Source of the DNA: Symbiodinium natans
Lineage: Eukaryota; Sar; Dinophyceae; Suessiales; Symbiodiniaceae
Direction of reading: 5' to 3'
Assembly: GCA_905221605.1 (NCBI GenBank)
Contig: CAJNDS010000891.1
Location: 329,922 to 393,921 of the forward strand
DNA length: 64,000 nucleotides
Below are positions 8,690 through 19,489 of this stretch, one piece after another (positions within the stretch are counted from its first letter, which is position 1; each line of letters opens with the position of its first letter). The translations under genes were made by a program, and so were the position numbers. The notes beneath the pieces are model-generated. The model saw only the letters and a list, made by a program, of their open reading frames with translations, was not told where the DNA came from and searched no databases.

Positions 8690-10800
8690 GGGAAGTTTGC
8701 CATACAACTATATGTGTACATATTAATATATGCATATATATATATATGGGGTCCACCCCCCCCCCCCCCAAGATCTACACCCTCCTTGTCTACACTACTC
8801 TTCTGCTTGCTTCCACGCACTTGTGAACAAGTAGTGCACGCCGAAAACACTGTAAATACCGATAAAATCGTACTTGTCGAGTATTTCCGGGACTATTTTA
8901 CGTAACACATCATGCATGCAAAACGTGTATAAATCTGCAACCGAATTTCGGTTTAAAATTATGTGACCTTCTATACTCCGAAAGCCAAAAACCTGGAAGG
9001 TACAGCAGTTTTGCTGTTAACACCTCAAAAAACTCGTGTTTTTTGTGTTCTTTACTGTTGTCTTAGTAAACGTGCTGAACTGCACGTGTCAACACCGGGT
9101 CTGACGGGGCTTCTTGCAAGATTCCCAGGAAAGGGTCTCTTTCTCTCATACAACAATAACAGCCAATAGTAGGGTAATTCCTACCACAAACCATAACAAT
9201 ATTATCATGCCGACTGTTATGGTAATCATTGATTCCGTAGTAAAATATGTCCGCTGCGTTCCGGGGGTTCTGCAAACTCCAAGTCTTGCTTATCGGGCGG
9301 TGTGTCCCAACAGCTGTCCTTCATTGCTCACTCCAAGCAAGCTGAAAAGAGGAATTCCTACTAAATCGACAAAACCAGTATGTACTTGGTAGTGAATTTC
9401 TATGCAATGAGCATTGCATTGGTGTGCTTTTAAAATGTACCAGGTGTTTCAATAGTATTTAATTTGCCTGCTTAATCAACATTTTGCTTGGAAAAAAGCG
9501 TTGCTTAGGAAAATTGCATTATTTGTGCCGAAGCACCTGAAACCAAAAGTCCAAACTTCGCCAGAGATTCTCCCCAGGCTTTAGGATTTGGAATTTCCGA
9601 GTACCATGATCTTCACGAGGCAAATAGGCTTCTAAGAAAGAATATGTATTCTTGAGCTTGTCTATGCGAATTGTGCGCTTGAGACAGAATATCATCTGTA
9701 CAAGCGGTATTTATTTAGTGCCCGAGCAGTGCTTCATCACTATGTGACGAAAACTGCTTGTTTTTAAAGTCAAATCTAGTACACATAATCTACGAGAATT
9801 ATCCAATTGTAAGCTTGTCTATGCTGTTTAAGAGTTCGTAATTCAGTATTTTTGCCGCACTATGTGCTTAGAAGAGTATTTTTGTTGGGCTTGGGACAAG
9901 CACTGCTTCTCTAGAAACAGAACGAATTACTTTTCAAAAAAGCATCTTGTCTCTAAAATTGCAGTATTTGTCTAGATTGCCGAGCGCAATCGCTACATTT
10001 TGCAATGGATATTCTATGAGTGACCAAAAACTAGGATAGTTCACTCGGCCTCTTTCGTATAGTAGTAGTTAAATATTTGCCTAGTGCAGGCACTATGCAT
10101 CTGAAAAAGCACAGTATCCCCCTAGGTTTTGGCACGCACTATTCTCTACAAGAGAAACACAAAATCAGACAAACCAAAAACCCACAAACCAAAAAAACCA
10201 AAACAAAAAAAACCAAAAGAACCAAAATGACCATTTTTCTGAGACTCTTGGAAACCAAAAAACCCAAAAAACAAAACCCCCAAACCAAAAAAAACAAAAC
10301 CAAAAAAACCAAAAGAACCAAAATGACCATTTTTCTGAGACTCTTGGAAACCAAAAAACCCAAAAAACAAAACCCCCAAACCAAAAAAAACAAAACCAAA
10401 AAAACCAAAAAACCAAAACAAACATCATTCCAAGACTCTTGGACAAAGGGAATCAATATCCCGTGTCGTCAAGAGTTCGAAAATAATGTTTTTTTTTTTT
10501 TTTTTTTTTTTTTTTTGTGTTTTTTTTTTGTTTTTTAGTTTTGTTGTTTTCCGTTTTTGGGTTTTTTTTGGTTTTGTTGTTTCGGTTGTTTTGGTTTCAC
10601 CTGTCCAAGAGTCTCAGAATAATGTTTTTTTTTGGTTTTTTTTTTTTTTTTGGTTTGGGCTTTTTGGCATCCTGATTTTGGCGTTTTTGACCTTTTTTGG
10701 GTTCTGGAAACCTGCAAACGTAGATCTTGGGGGGGGGTGGTGAGCTTATATATATATATATGTATGAATATAGAAAGACTACAAGGGGACTGGGCATTCT
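8690..10800. other. AT-rich island without telomeric repeats, inverted-junction bounded
   Basis: About 2 kb with no telomeric array until about 10.8 kb, visibly more AT-rich than its surroundings. The left edge (8730-8778) reads (TA)n, GGGGTCCACC, poly-C, AAGATCTAC. The right edge (10709-10768) is the inverse: GTAGATCTTGG, poly-G, TGGTGAGC, (TA)n. This looks like an inserted element with related inverted ends. No convincing coding frame; short motifs such as GCTTGTCTATGC recur (about 9657 and 9812). Confidence 0.6.
10165..10700. repeat. A/C-only and T/G-only inverted arms with 96-bp tandem repeat
   Basis: The left arm (about 10165-10430) is nearly all A and C and contains a 96-bp tandem repeat carrying ATTTTTCTGAGACTCTTGG. 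The right arm (about 10486-10680) is nearly all T and G with the inverted CCAAGAGTCTCAGAATAAT motif. Long apparent frames across it, rich in K/P/T or F/W, are by-products of composition. Confidence 0.75.
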
Positions 10801-10849
10801 GGTGTTTCGGGTTTAGGGCTTGCACAGTATAGCGCTGTTGTGGTCTTAA

Positions 10850-10985
10850 GAACTCTGGAAGAGTCCCCCCCTTAGATTCTGCGCGTCCAAACACGCGCAG
10901 CCATGTCATCCACATGCTTTTCACTGACACATGGCTGTACTCCTACTAGCCGGGACCACGAGTGCTGGTTTGCCATTCGAGCAGC
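10850..10985 (-). CDS. Candidate coding island
   Basis: The minus strand is open for about 42 codons to a TAA and contains MANQHSWSRLVGVQPC and SEKHVDDMAARVW. It could be an exon or an isolated small frame. Confidence 0.25.
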
Positions 10986-11262
10986 CAAAAGACTAGAGAT
11001 CAAAAATCACAAACTACCTAACCTTCAACCCGAGAGCCTAAAACCCTAAAATCTAGAAGCCTCACAGCCTGAAAGCCGAAAAGCCTTAAAAGAAGCCTGC
11101 CTAAAACTAAAAAGCCTAAAAGCCTACAAGCCCAAAAATGCAAAAACCCTAGAATCCCTAAACCCTCAACGCTAGAATGCCTAACAGCCTGCAAGCCTAA
11201 AACCTTACAAGCGAAAAATGCTGAAACCCTAGAACCCGAAACCCTGAACCTCAGGTCCTACA

Positions 11263-11378
11263 AGGAGGGGCCCCCTAGTTATAAGTGGAGTTACAAGAGC
11301 CCTAAATTGGGTTATGAGGATCCTAAATTAGGTTATAAGTCCCTTAACTACAGCTAGTATAGTAAGGGGGCCCCTCCT
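11263..11378. mobile_element. Family F9 hairpin element
   Basis: Inverted ends AGGAGGGGCCCCCTA and GGGGGCCCCTCCT enclose paired GGTTATGAGGATCCTAAATT motifs. Another copy lies at 58975-59091, and a half copy runs into an array at 21040-21072. Confidence 0.75.
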
Positions 11379-11399
11379 GGTAAGTTGGCCCTCGATCAC

Positions 11400-11880
11400 C
11401 CGTGAACAATTTTCCTGAAGATGATCCTGTATCAGCCCATACGGGGAAATTAAAGTATACCAGGGGGCTCAGCCCTCAGCCTTAAGCTCCAAACCCAACC
11501 CTGAATCCTACATCCCTATGAAAGCCTACGCTTCAAAAAAACAAAAAGCCCAGACCCTTGCAACATTTTGCCCAAACCCCTAAGACGGGAACCTTGAATC
11601 CTACATCGCTGTGCCAATTTGTTAAACTCGCAACTCTAAACCCTGAACCCTAAATCAAGAGGGCCCCACGTACCTGACTTAGGGAGTACTTGGTCTTCTA
11701 CCTTTGGGCCCCTAAGCCCTACTGTGGAGTAGACCCTGGGGAGGAAGTATGTACTTGTTAGGTATAAGTAGGGAAAAATAGGAACCCCAGAAACAGAGAA
11801 AAAACCAACAAAGTACTAGTACTCCAAGACCCACTAAGGTTACGCCCTTGGGTTTGGGAACCCTTGTTCAACATCTAGGG
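11400..11880. other. Mixed island, no feature recognised
   Basis: Non-repetitive DNA with a few degenerate CCCTAAA units. A plus frame near 11410 is open for about 25 codons (NNFPEDDPVSAHTGK) but has no splice support. Otherwise I see nothing definable. Confidence 0.4.
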
Positions 11881-12100
11881 TTATGGGTTTAGGGGTTTAG
11901 GCGGTTTAGGGTTTAGGGGTTTAGGGGTTTAGGGGTTTAGGGGTTTTAGGGGTTTAGGGTTTAGGGGTTTAGGGGTTTAGGGGTTTAGGGGTTTAGGGGT
12001 TTAGGGGTTTAGGGGTTTAGGGGTTTAGGGGTTTAGGGGTTTAGGGGTTAGCGGTTAGGGTTTAGGGGTTTAGGGTTTAGGGGTTTAGGGTCTAGGGTCT
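11880..12100 (+). repeat. TTTAGGGG octamer array
   Basis: About 20 copies of the eight-base unit TTTAGGGG with a few heptamers mixed in. The octamer is the Chlamydomonas-type telomere repeat, but here it forms local blocks beside pure heptamer blocks. Confidence 0.94.
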
Positions 12101-12169
12101 AAGGGAATCGAAGGGCCATCTTAGGAGGAGCTTCTTGAGGGAACCTCTGTGGGGGACATCCTTCGGGTT

Positions 12170-12238
12170 TAGCTATACTACCCCCGCTAGATCCCCCACA
12201 AAATTAAGGCCATTTAAGGGGGGAACCTAGGAGGTACT
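12170..12238. mobile_element. CTACCCCC-ended short hairpin
   Basis: Starts CTACCCCCGCTAGATC and ends GGGGAACCTAGGAGGTACTAG around AATTAAGGCCATTTAA. Related sequences occur at 16660-16775 and 30790-30853. Confidence 0.45.
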
Positions 12239-12477
12239 AGGGTTTAGGGCTTAGGGTTTCGGGTTTAGGGTTTGGGGTTTAGGGTAACCGCGTTTTAAAC
12301 CCTTGTAAACCCAAAAACCTGGTCACCCGCAACCTCAAACCCTAAACTCTCAACTCTTGCACCCCTAGAGTCCCAAACCACTATTTCCACTTGCTGAAAT
12401 TCTAAGATAACATTCCTACATAGCCCTTATAAGGAAGATGTTTTTGAGGGGGGCTTTTCATCAAATAGTAGAAAAGA

Positions 12478-12535
12478 CCCGAAATCACGCGCACTCGTCG
12501 ATCCTTGATCCTCCCGAGATGTTGCACAAGCTGGC
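12478..12535 (-). CDS. Candidate exon, basic
   Basis: The minus strand has a GGTTTTTT-poor but clear CTGCACAG acceptor, then SQLVQHLGRIKDRRVRVI. Composition is protein-like and codons are mostly G/C-ending. It abuts a TTTAGGG block at 12544. Confidence 0.35.
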
Positions 12536-12859
12536 TCTGTGCAGTTTAGGGTTTACGATTGAGGGTTTAGGGTTGAGCTTAGGGTTTAGGGTTTGAGCTT
12601 GCGGGTTTCGGGTTTAGGGGCAGGGATTCTGTAAGGATTCGAGACACATACCTGACCTCTGAGTCCGAGAAGAAACCAGCTTACCCGCAACAAAACACTT
12701 ATTTTGGGGCCACAGGAATTAGGGCTTTGGGGGGGTTATTCTGGTATACTTGTAGAGGGACCGTCAAGGAAGACTGAGGGAATACTGAGGGAATACTTTT
12801 CGTATTTATTCCGATTCCTATTTTAAGCCAAGAAAGATGCATGGAACTCAACTAGATCC

Positions 12860-12975
12860 AAGACTAACCTAGGAATAAAACGGGTGCCCTTTTTTGGGTT
12901 TCAGGGCTTACAGTAAGGGAACCTAAACCCTAAAAAGGGAATAAGGACCTAATTACTCTGGATCCTAGTCGTATG
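12860..12975. mobile_element. Family F4 element
   Basis: AACCTAGGAATAAAACGGGT start, GTGCCCTTTTTTGGG core and GGAATAAGGACC, ACTCTGG end match the F4 consensus. Confidence 0.68.
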
Positions 12976-13394
12976 CTATGGAGGTACATGGTGTAGGGCT
13001 CAGGTTTACTTAGTTGCTGACTTCAACAAGTGCACACCTTCAGTTCTACAGGGGATTATGGTGTCCCAAAAAGTGCAAAGTGTACTCATTCAGCTACTAA
13101 ACATGGCTGCACTCAGAAGGGTAGCTATAAATTAATTTTTTAGCTGCCTTATCAAGAAACCCAATAAACCCCAAAAAGGCTATAAGGCCCTAAACCCGAA
13201 ACCCTAAACCCTAAACCCTAAACCCTAAACCCTAAACCCTAAGCTACGAAGTTTTGTGCGTTTCGAGAAAAAGAGCCATTGCCTTTGGTGCCATGTCTGG
13301 AGTGGAGCCCTGCCCGGGCTCTGCCGGCGTCCACCGCCGCATGTCAAGGTGCGAGCAATGCGTCCCAGACCCTCGAAGTCGACCAACGAGGCTA

Positions 13395-13530
13395 TGACTC
13401 ATAACCTTTTAACTTGAAACTTATAAGTTTTTAAGTTATAACTTATAACTTGCAACTTATATAACTTATAACTTATAACTTACAACTTATAGCTTGTACG
13501 TTATAACGTATAACTTATAACTCTAAGCTC
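13395..13530. repeat. Palindromic TTATAACTTATAAC repeat
   Basis: Overlapping copies of AACTTATAACTT form a self-complementary AT-rich stretch able to extrude hairpins. Nothing coding. Confidence 0.85.
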
Positions 13531-14117
13531 TACAACCGCCGACCCCCAGTCCCTAAACCCTAATTAAGCCCCCAACCCCTAAACCCTAAAACCTGAACCC
13601 TAAACCCCTAAATCCTAGGGTGTAGGGTTTAGGATTTAGGGTTTCGGGTTTAGGGTTCAGGGTCCTTGGGTCCCAAACCGGATGTAGGGTTCATCTGCTA
13701 AGAGCCAATTAGGGAAAAGGTCTTCAAGACGCAGTCCTGCTGTAGGCTGCTGCCTCAATGGTAACAGCCACTGTACTGGAACCGCAATAGACACATTTTG
13801 GGGGTTACATGGATCCTTGGGTTCAGAAAGCGGAAAGATCCTAGAACAAAACCTCAAACCCCAAACCTATACCCCAGAACCCAAAACCCTAAACCCTAAA
13901 CCCCGAAAACCTAAAACCCGAAGCCCTAAAAAACCCTAAACAACTCCAAAAACCCCTAAAACCCAGGAACCCTGAAAACCTAAAAACCCTAAAACCCTAA
14001 AACCATACAACCCTAACCCCTAGAACCCGAAAACCCGAAAACCCGAACACCCTAAAACCCTAAACCCCTAAAACAACCCTAAACCCCTGAACCCCTAAAC
14101 CCTTACAACCCTAAAAC

Positions 14118-14220
14118 TTGGGATGTTCCCCTGATACAAACAGTCCTCAATCAATAGGGATGATAATATGGGATCTAGAATCCCGATTAAAGACTGTTAG
14201 AATAAGGGGGAACATCCCAA
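14118..14220. mobile_element. Family F2 hairpin element with target duplication
   Basis: Inverted ends TTGGGATGTTCCCC and GGGGGAACATCCCAA with inner ACAGTC/GACTGT pairing. Flanks CCTAAAAC (14110-14117) and CCTAAGAC (14221-14228) agree at 7 of 8 bases, consistent with an 8-bp target site duplication. Confidence 0.78.
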
Positions 14221-14402
14221 CCTAAGACCCTAAACCCCGAATCCCCTAATCCCTAAACACTAAACCCTAGAACCCTCAAAACCCAAAAACCCTACACCCC
14301 TAAACCCTAGCCCTAAACCTTAAACCCTAAACCCTAGCCCTAAACCCTAAACCCCTAGTCCCTCAACCCCTAGTCCCTAAACCCCTAGTCCCTAAACCCA
14401 TT

Positions 14403-14463
14403 TCTCCGGCGTGGTCTGGGGCGCAGCCCAGTTCGACCCCCGGAGTGGCAGTGGCCACCTGGT
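14403..14463 (-). CDS. Candidate exon
   Basis: The minus strand reads, after CTGACCAG, VATATPGVELGCAPDHAGEM. I checked the plus strand for a tRNA because of a GTTCGACCCC motif and found no cloverleaf. Confidence 0.25.
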
Positions 14464-14465
14464 CA

Positions 14466-14585
14466 GGGTTTAGGGTTAGGGTTAGGGTTTAGGGTTTAGG
14501 GTTTAGGGTTTAGGGTTTAGGGGTTGGGATTTAGGGTTTAGGGTTTAGGGTTTAGGGTTTAGGGTTTAGGGTTTAGGGGTGCTTC
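14466..14585 (+). repeat. TTTAGGG array
   Basis: About 16 units with two TTAGGG hexamers near the left end. Confidence 0.95.
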
Positions 14586-15045
14586 GTGTTTAGGGTTTAG
14601 GGCTCGGCAGCCTGGGAATAAATTAAAGCAAAGGAGCCCTTGCTTGAGTCAGCTGTTGGAAGGGGAACCCTAAACCCTAAACCCTAAACCCTAAACCCTA
14701 AACCCTAAACCCTAAACCCTAAACCCTACAAATATTGCGGGCTCAGGGTTTTGAGTTCGCGCTTCAGACTACGGTCCCCCCCAAGCATCCCAAGACTAAG
14801 AAGGGTGCGGGTCAGTAGGGTTTAGGGTTTAGGTTTAACTAGAGTTTAGGGTTTCGGGTGTAGGGTTTAGGGTGTAGAGTTTCGGGTGTAGGGTTTAGGG
14901 TTTGGGGTTTAGGGTTTCAAGGTTTATGGTTTTAAGGTTTAGGTCTAGGGTTTAGGGCTTCCGGTTTTAGGGCTTAAAGGATATTTGTAGGGAAATTGTA
15001 GGGCTTCTTTCGGAGTCAGGATTGCAAGCATGGAACCTAAGGCAC

Positions 15046-15305
15046 CAAAGGCATGTGGGTTCTTAGCAGGGATTGTGGCAAGTAGGTACCTTACATCCCC
15101 ATCTGTATACATACATATATATATATATATATACATATGTATAAAAAGGCATGTTGGTTCTTCGTAGGGATTGTCGGAATTAGGTACCATATATCCCCAT
15201 CTTGATATATATATATATATGTATACATTTTACCCGTTCGGGGATATATGGTTCACCATACATAGGGTACCTAACTCGCTCATGCCCTACTTAGAACAAG
15301 AAAGG
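15046..15305. repeat. Three related copies around (TA)n tracts
   Basis: A unit starting AAAGGCATGTGGGTTCTTAG and ending TACATCCCCATC occurs at 15046 and again, diverged, at 15145. A third copy is inverted at about 15240-15305. Each copy borders a (TA)n tract. Confidence 0.7.
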
Positions 15306-15799
15306 TAACGGAACCTAACCCAAAACAAAAACAGGGTACCCGCCATCATAGTGGAGTCTACGCTTTGTCCCAGGAAGACAACTGTCCCAAAGGACCCTAA
15401 GCCCCAAACCCCAAAGCCCTAAACGGGGCTTTCTCGACATATTGGCCCCTTCTAGGTAACTTTGTGTCAATGACTCAACAGTTCCCTAAGGGTCCATTCA
15501 CCTCACAGGAGTTTAGGGTTTTGGGTTTAGCCTTGCAATCAAAAGTACTTATGTGTGAGCCCCAAAGTCATTGTACCATCCTTGATAGCCCATTAACCAT
15601 ATGAGAACAAGCGCACCCTTTTGCTGCATTGGTTACAAGACCGACATTGCCGACGTAGCGACTCTAGCTACCCCCCCGCAGTGTATGAATCAGGGATCTC
15701 TACGCCTTAAGGGCATTGAGGACGTTGCGGGTTTTAGGGTCGGAGTTTACGGCTTAACAAACTCCATACCTTAAACCCTTTAGGTCCGGAGTTTGCAGC

Positions 15800-16005
15800 T
15801 TAAACCCTTCAACCCTAAACCCCAAACCCTAATGAAACCCGAAACCCTAAACCCTAAACCCTAAACCCTAAACCCTGAAACCTTAACCCTAAACCCTAAA
15901 CCCTAAACCCTAAACCCTAAACCCTAAACCCTAAACCCTAAACCCAAAACCCTAAACCCTAAACCCTAAACCCCAAACAAACCCTACACCCTAAACCCTA
16001 AAGAA
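15800..16005 (-). repeat. CCCTAAA array
   Basis: About 27 units with a few CCCGAAA, CCCAAAA and CCCCAAA variants. Confidence 0.96.
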
Positions 16006-16011
16006 AACCCC

Positions 16012-16094
16012 AGCCTCGCCTGGGAGAAGTGTCGCACTTGCCAGGCACAAAGGCTCTCTGGCAGAACGTGCGCCATGGGATCTGTGACTGGGTC
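16012..16094 (-). CDS. Candidate exon
   Basis: Minus strand: acceptor CTTGTGGACCCAG, then a frame reading TDPMAHVLPESLCAWQ and VRHFSQARLG with strongly G/C-ending codons. Arrays lie on both sides. A plus frame (TKALWQNVRHGICDW) is open too. Confidence 0.38.
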
Positions 16095-16849
16095 CACAAG
16101 AAGGGTTTAGGGTTTAGGGTTTAGGGTTTAGGGTTTAGGGTTTAGGGTTTAGGGTTTAGGATTAGGCTACCTCTGTGAGGAAGCAGGGAAGCTGCGGCAC
16201 AGGCCTCGGGCTCATACAGTAGTAGGGGCTGGGATTTAGGAAGTAGGGTTTAGGGGTTTAGGGTTTAGGGTTTAGGGTTTAGGGTTTAGGGTTTAGGGTT
16301 CAGCAGCTCATGTACTAGCTTCCACTAGTCGAGCTTTTTCATCAGGTGTTAGAGAAATTCCCACCCACCCAGAAAATCCAAAAACAGTAAGACCATATAA
16401 AATGATCATTATCCGCGCATGTTAACCCCTGCGCCTTGAGCCCTAAACTCTCGACCCCTAAACCGGCCCTGGACGGCCTGGGCTTTGAACCAAAGCCCGA
16501 AGCTCCTAAACGCCGAGTCTTGAAACCCTCAAACCCTTCGACCCTGAAACCCAGGAAGAGTGGGGGGGCGCGGGGGAGCCAATTCCGTGAACCCTTGAAC
16601 CCCTGCGCCCAGCCAATGGAGCTTCGGTGGCGCCGGTGTATGTTTCATGGGTTCGCCCACTACCCCCCTCTATACCTTCCCCCTCCCGTCTAGGTTCCCC
16701 CCATAACTAAGGCTATCTAGGGATGATCAAGCCTAAATAAGGATATTTAAAAGGGGGAACCTGGGGGGGGGGGGGGTAGCCCTAAACCCTAAACCCTGAA
16801 CCCTAAACCCTAACGAGGAGGGGGCGGGGGGGAGGGGGGTAGTAGGAAA

Positions 16850-16930
16850 CCCATGAATGCTCTGAGATTGCCGTCCGCTGAGTTGATGATGCTGGGTGCG
16901 TGGCTTGATTCTGCTCTACGCTAATTAAGG
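16850..16930 (-). CDS. Possible coding island
   Basis: The minus strand is open for about 30 codons, including ISVEQNQATHPASSTQ and RTAISEHSW. There is no clear acceptor. Confidence 0.22.
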
Positions 16931-17295
16931 GTTTCGGGTTGAGAACCCTAAACCCTAAACCCCCAACCTTAAACCCGGTTTAAGGTCTAGGGTTTAGGGT
17001 TTAAGGTTCGCTGCAGTCACATGTCCTGAGCTTAAGAGACGCAAGGTTGACTGGGAGCGGCTGGGAAGAGCAAGGGTGTGTGTGTGGGTAGATGTGAGTG
17101 AGTAAGGTGGGTTGGCTTAGGGTTTTAGGTTTTGGTTTCAGGGTTGAGGTCTTTACCCTAAACCCTATACCCTAAACCCTTAACCCTACTTGCCCTGAGT
17201 TGGGCTGGGATTCATGAAGACCAGGAGTTCAAAACCACTCAGTTTCCTTCAGGGTTTAGGATTGTGGGTTCAGGGTCCAAACCCGGGTCTACTCG

Positions 17296-17345
17296 TTTAG
17301 GGTTTAGGGTTTAGGGTTTAGGGAAACCCTAAACCCTACAACCTA
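17296..17345. repeat. Head-to-head TTTAGGG/CCCTAAA junction
   Basis: Four TTTAGGG units pass directly into AAACCCTAAACCC, the orientation expected of a telomere-to-telomere fusion, at miniature scale. Confidence 0.9.
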
Positions 17346-17392
17346 AACGCTTGGGGTATCTGTATCAGGCTTCACTGGCTCCCAATGTCTAC

Positions 17393-17458
17393 CTTACATC
17401 GTGGCCCTTCTCCGATTTTGGAAGACCGCTTGTTCAAGTCGCAGCGGGTTTCCCGACC
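17393..17458 (-). CDS. Candidate 66-nt internal exon with both splice sites
   Basis: Minus strand: acceptor ACACATCCAG, exactly 22 codons reading GRETRCDLNKRSSKIGEG and then PRCK, and donor GTAGAC. The Lys/Arg/Glu-rich composition is convincing. The plus complement is open as well (LHWLPMSTLHRGPSP). Confidence 0.45.
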
Positions 17459-18244
17459 CTGGATGTGTGCTTAAGGTTCAGGCTTTAGGGTTTAAAGGGA
17501 GTTTAGGGTTTAGGGTTTAGGGTTTAGGGCAGCTTCCGACATGATGGCCCCTTCTTGGTCCCCAAGAACGGGACCCCCCCCCTTCCCTTTATCCAGAAGG
17601 ACCCTTGGCTCGAACTACCCATGTAAGAGTTTAGGGCTTATAAGTCAGGGTTTAGGGTTTAGGGTTTAGGGTTTAGGGTTTAGGCATAGAACCACAGAGG
17701 TTTCGAGGATGAGAGGGCACAGAAACGTAGGGACGTAGGGGGTTTGCCTCACGTTGGGTGGAGAGTCTAGGATTCAGGGTTCAGGGTTCAGGGCTCAGGG
17801 TTCAGGGTTTAGGGTTTAGGGTTTAGGGTTTAGGATTCAGGGGTAGGCAGGGGAGCAGGGTTTAGGCTTTGGGGTTTAGGGCGTGCCTGGATGCCTCTCT
17901 TTCGGGGGCTTATATATGCCCTTCATTTAGGGCCTTTAGGGTTTAGGGTTTAGGGCTTGAGGTTTTGCCGGGTTTTGAGCCCAGTAGCTATATCAAGACA
18001 AGGGCTTGGGGTTTAGGGCTTAGGGCACCTCTTTTGGGTTGGTTAGTTCATAAGGAACCTTGAAGCAACAAACAAGGGGAAAAAAGGTACTACTGGGCTA
18101 GCAAGTTTGGGATTGTCTAAACAATATTTAGCATACCCCTTGAGCATGCCCTTAAAAGAAATTCTTGGGTATGGTAATATCCTCCCTTAGAAGACTACCT
18201 TATAATTTCCTTTTATAGGCTAAGGGGTATTGTGGTGAATCCCT

Positions 18245-18308
18245 AAACCCAGGGCCCGGAACTTGGCGACAGTTCAGTGGGTTGGCGAATGCCACCACAT
18301 CCAATCGA
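18245..18308 (-). CDS. Candidate exon after textbook acceptor
   Basis: A pyrimidine-rich stretch ending GCGTTTCAG on the minus strand is followed by FSIGCGGIRQPTELSPSS. The plus strand has a competing open frame. Confidence 0.33.
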
Positions 18309-18645
18309 AAACTGAAACGCGCAAGGCGGAGGCAAGTGGAGCGACGAACCAAAAGCTAATGATGATGTTTGGGTTTAGGGTTTAGGGTTAAGGGTTTAGG
18401 GCCCATATGCCTCTAGACCCTAAGCCCCAAACCCTAAAACCCCCAGCCCCCTAAAGCGACCACCACGGGGGTGTCGCAGCATTGTTCTGATCCAAAACCC
18501 TAAACACTCGACCCTAAACCCAAAACCCAAAACCCAAAACCCTAAAGCCTAAACCCTAAACCCTAAACCCTAAAGCTTAAACCCTTTCGGGGGCCTAGCA
18601 GTGATGGAGTCTTGCCCTCGGTCTTGCCTAAGATGGAGGCCTTAC

Positions 18646-18683
18646 CGGACAAATGGGCCTGGTGGATGCTTAAAAGCCAGAGC
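18646..18683 (-). CDS. Candidate 38-nt exon with both splice sites
   Basis: Minus strand: acceptor TCCTGGCTGCAG, 38 nt reading ALAFKHPPGPFV, then donor GTAAGG at 18640-18645. Both sites match consensus, making this one of the better-supported exons despite its size. Confidence 0.45.
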
Positions 18684-19247
18684 CTGCAGCCAGGACCGGG
18701 GGCGCCCCAAACCCTAAACCCTAAACCCTAAACCCTAAACCCTAAACCCTAAACCCTAAACCCTAAACTTGCTAACAGACATGCTGGGTAGAAAGTTCAT
18801 AAGTTGACGGCTAGGGTCACACACCGAATCCCTCAACATTACACCGGGCTCAGCCCAACGTGCAAGTAGGTTCAGGGCTATGTAGACCCTACATCCTAAG
18901 CCCTAAACCCCTAAAACCCTAAACCCCAAACCCTACATCCCTAAGCTCTAAACCTCAAACCCTAGCCCTCGCTGCAGTCTCTGGAAGCCGAAACAATCCG
19001 TCTTCTATCGCATCACCGGAAGGAAAACTCCAGCGGACTTATGTTAGGAAGTCTGAGCCCTCTTAGGCGTCTAAGGTTCTTTCGGGTTTACAGCTGTTTT
19101 TGTTTGGGTTCGTAGGGTTTTTAGGGTTCCTAGGGTTCATAGGGCTTATGGGGCTCATGGTGTTCGTAGGGTTCTCAGGGTTTATGTACAGGCTTGGGAG
19201 CGTTGATCGGGCTCATAGCGCTTCTGGGTTTCAGGGTCCTAAGCCCT

Positions 19248-19390
19248 ACTTGAAGGTTCATGGTACTTAGTAACCAGTTATAACTATACTTATAACTGTA
19301 CTTATAACCATATTAGGACACATAAGGGGCTTATAAGTACAGTCATAAGTACAGTTATAATTGGTTAATAAGTACCATGAACCTTCAAGT
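19248..19390. mobile_element. Family F1 hairpin element with target duplication
   Basis: Near-perfect inverted repeats ACTTGAAGGTTCATGGTACT and AGTACCATGAACCTTCAAGT enclose paired TTATAACT motifs, giving almost one long hairpin. The 8-bp TAAGCCCT occurs on both sides (19240-19247 and 19390-19397). Other copies: 27189-27331, 37788-37930. Confidence 0.85.
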
Positions 19391-19489
19391 AAGCCCTAAG
19401 CCGTTTCGCCTACAATGTGAACCCTGGACGCACCGTGTACATCGAGAGAAGATACTGGTGAAGACCATCCCGCACTCAACCCGCCGCAA

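Noticed and set aside
9063-9392. Overlapping 70-90 codon frames on both strands in the AT-rich island
   Set aside because: No codon bias, and frames overlap antisense; probably incidental.
10077-10538. 153-codon Lys/Thr/Pro-rich frame and its Phe/Trp/Gly-rich complements
   Set aside because: The A/C-only composition and a 96-bp period (32 codons) keep the frame open without selection.
14403-14463. tRNA gene suggested by GTTCGACCCC
   Set aside because: The arms needed for a cloverleaf, including the T-stem pairing, are absent.
17525-17624. Plus-strand frame reading FRHDGPFLVPKNGTPP to a stop
   Set aside because: Protein-like, but without splice signals and opposite to the better-supported strand nearby; chance openness is plausible.
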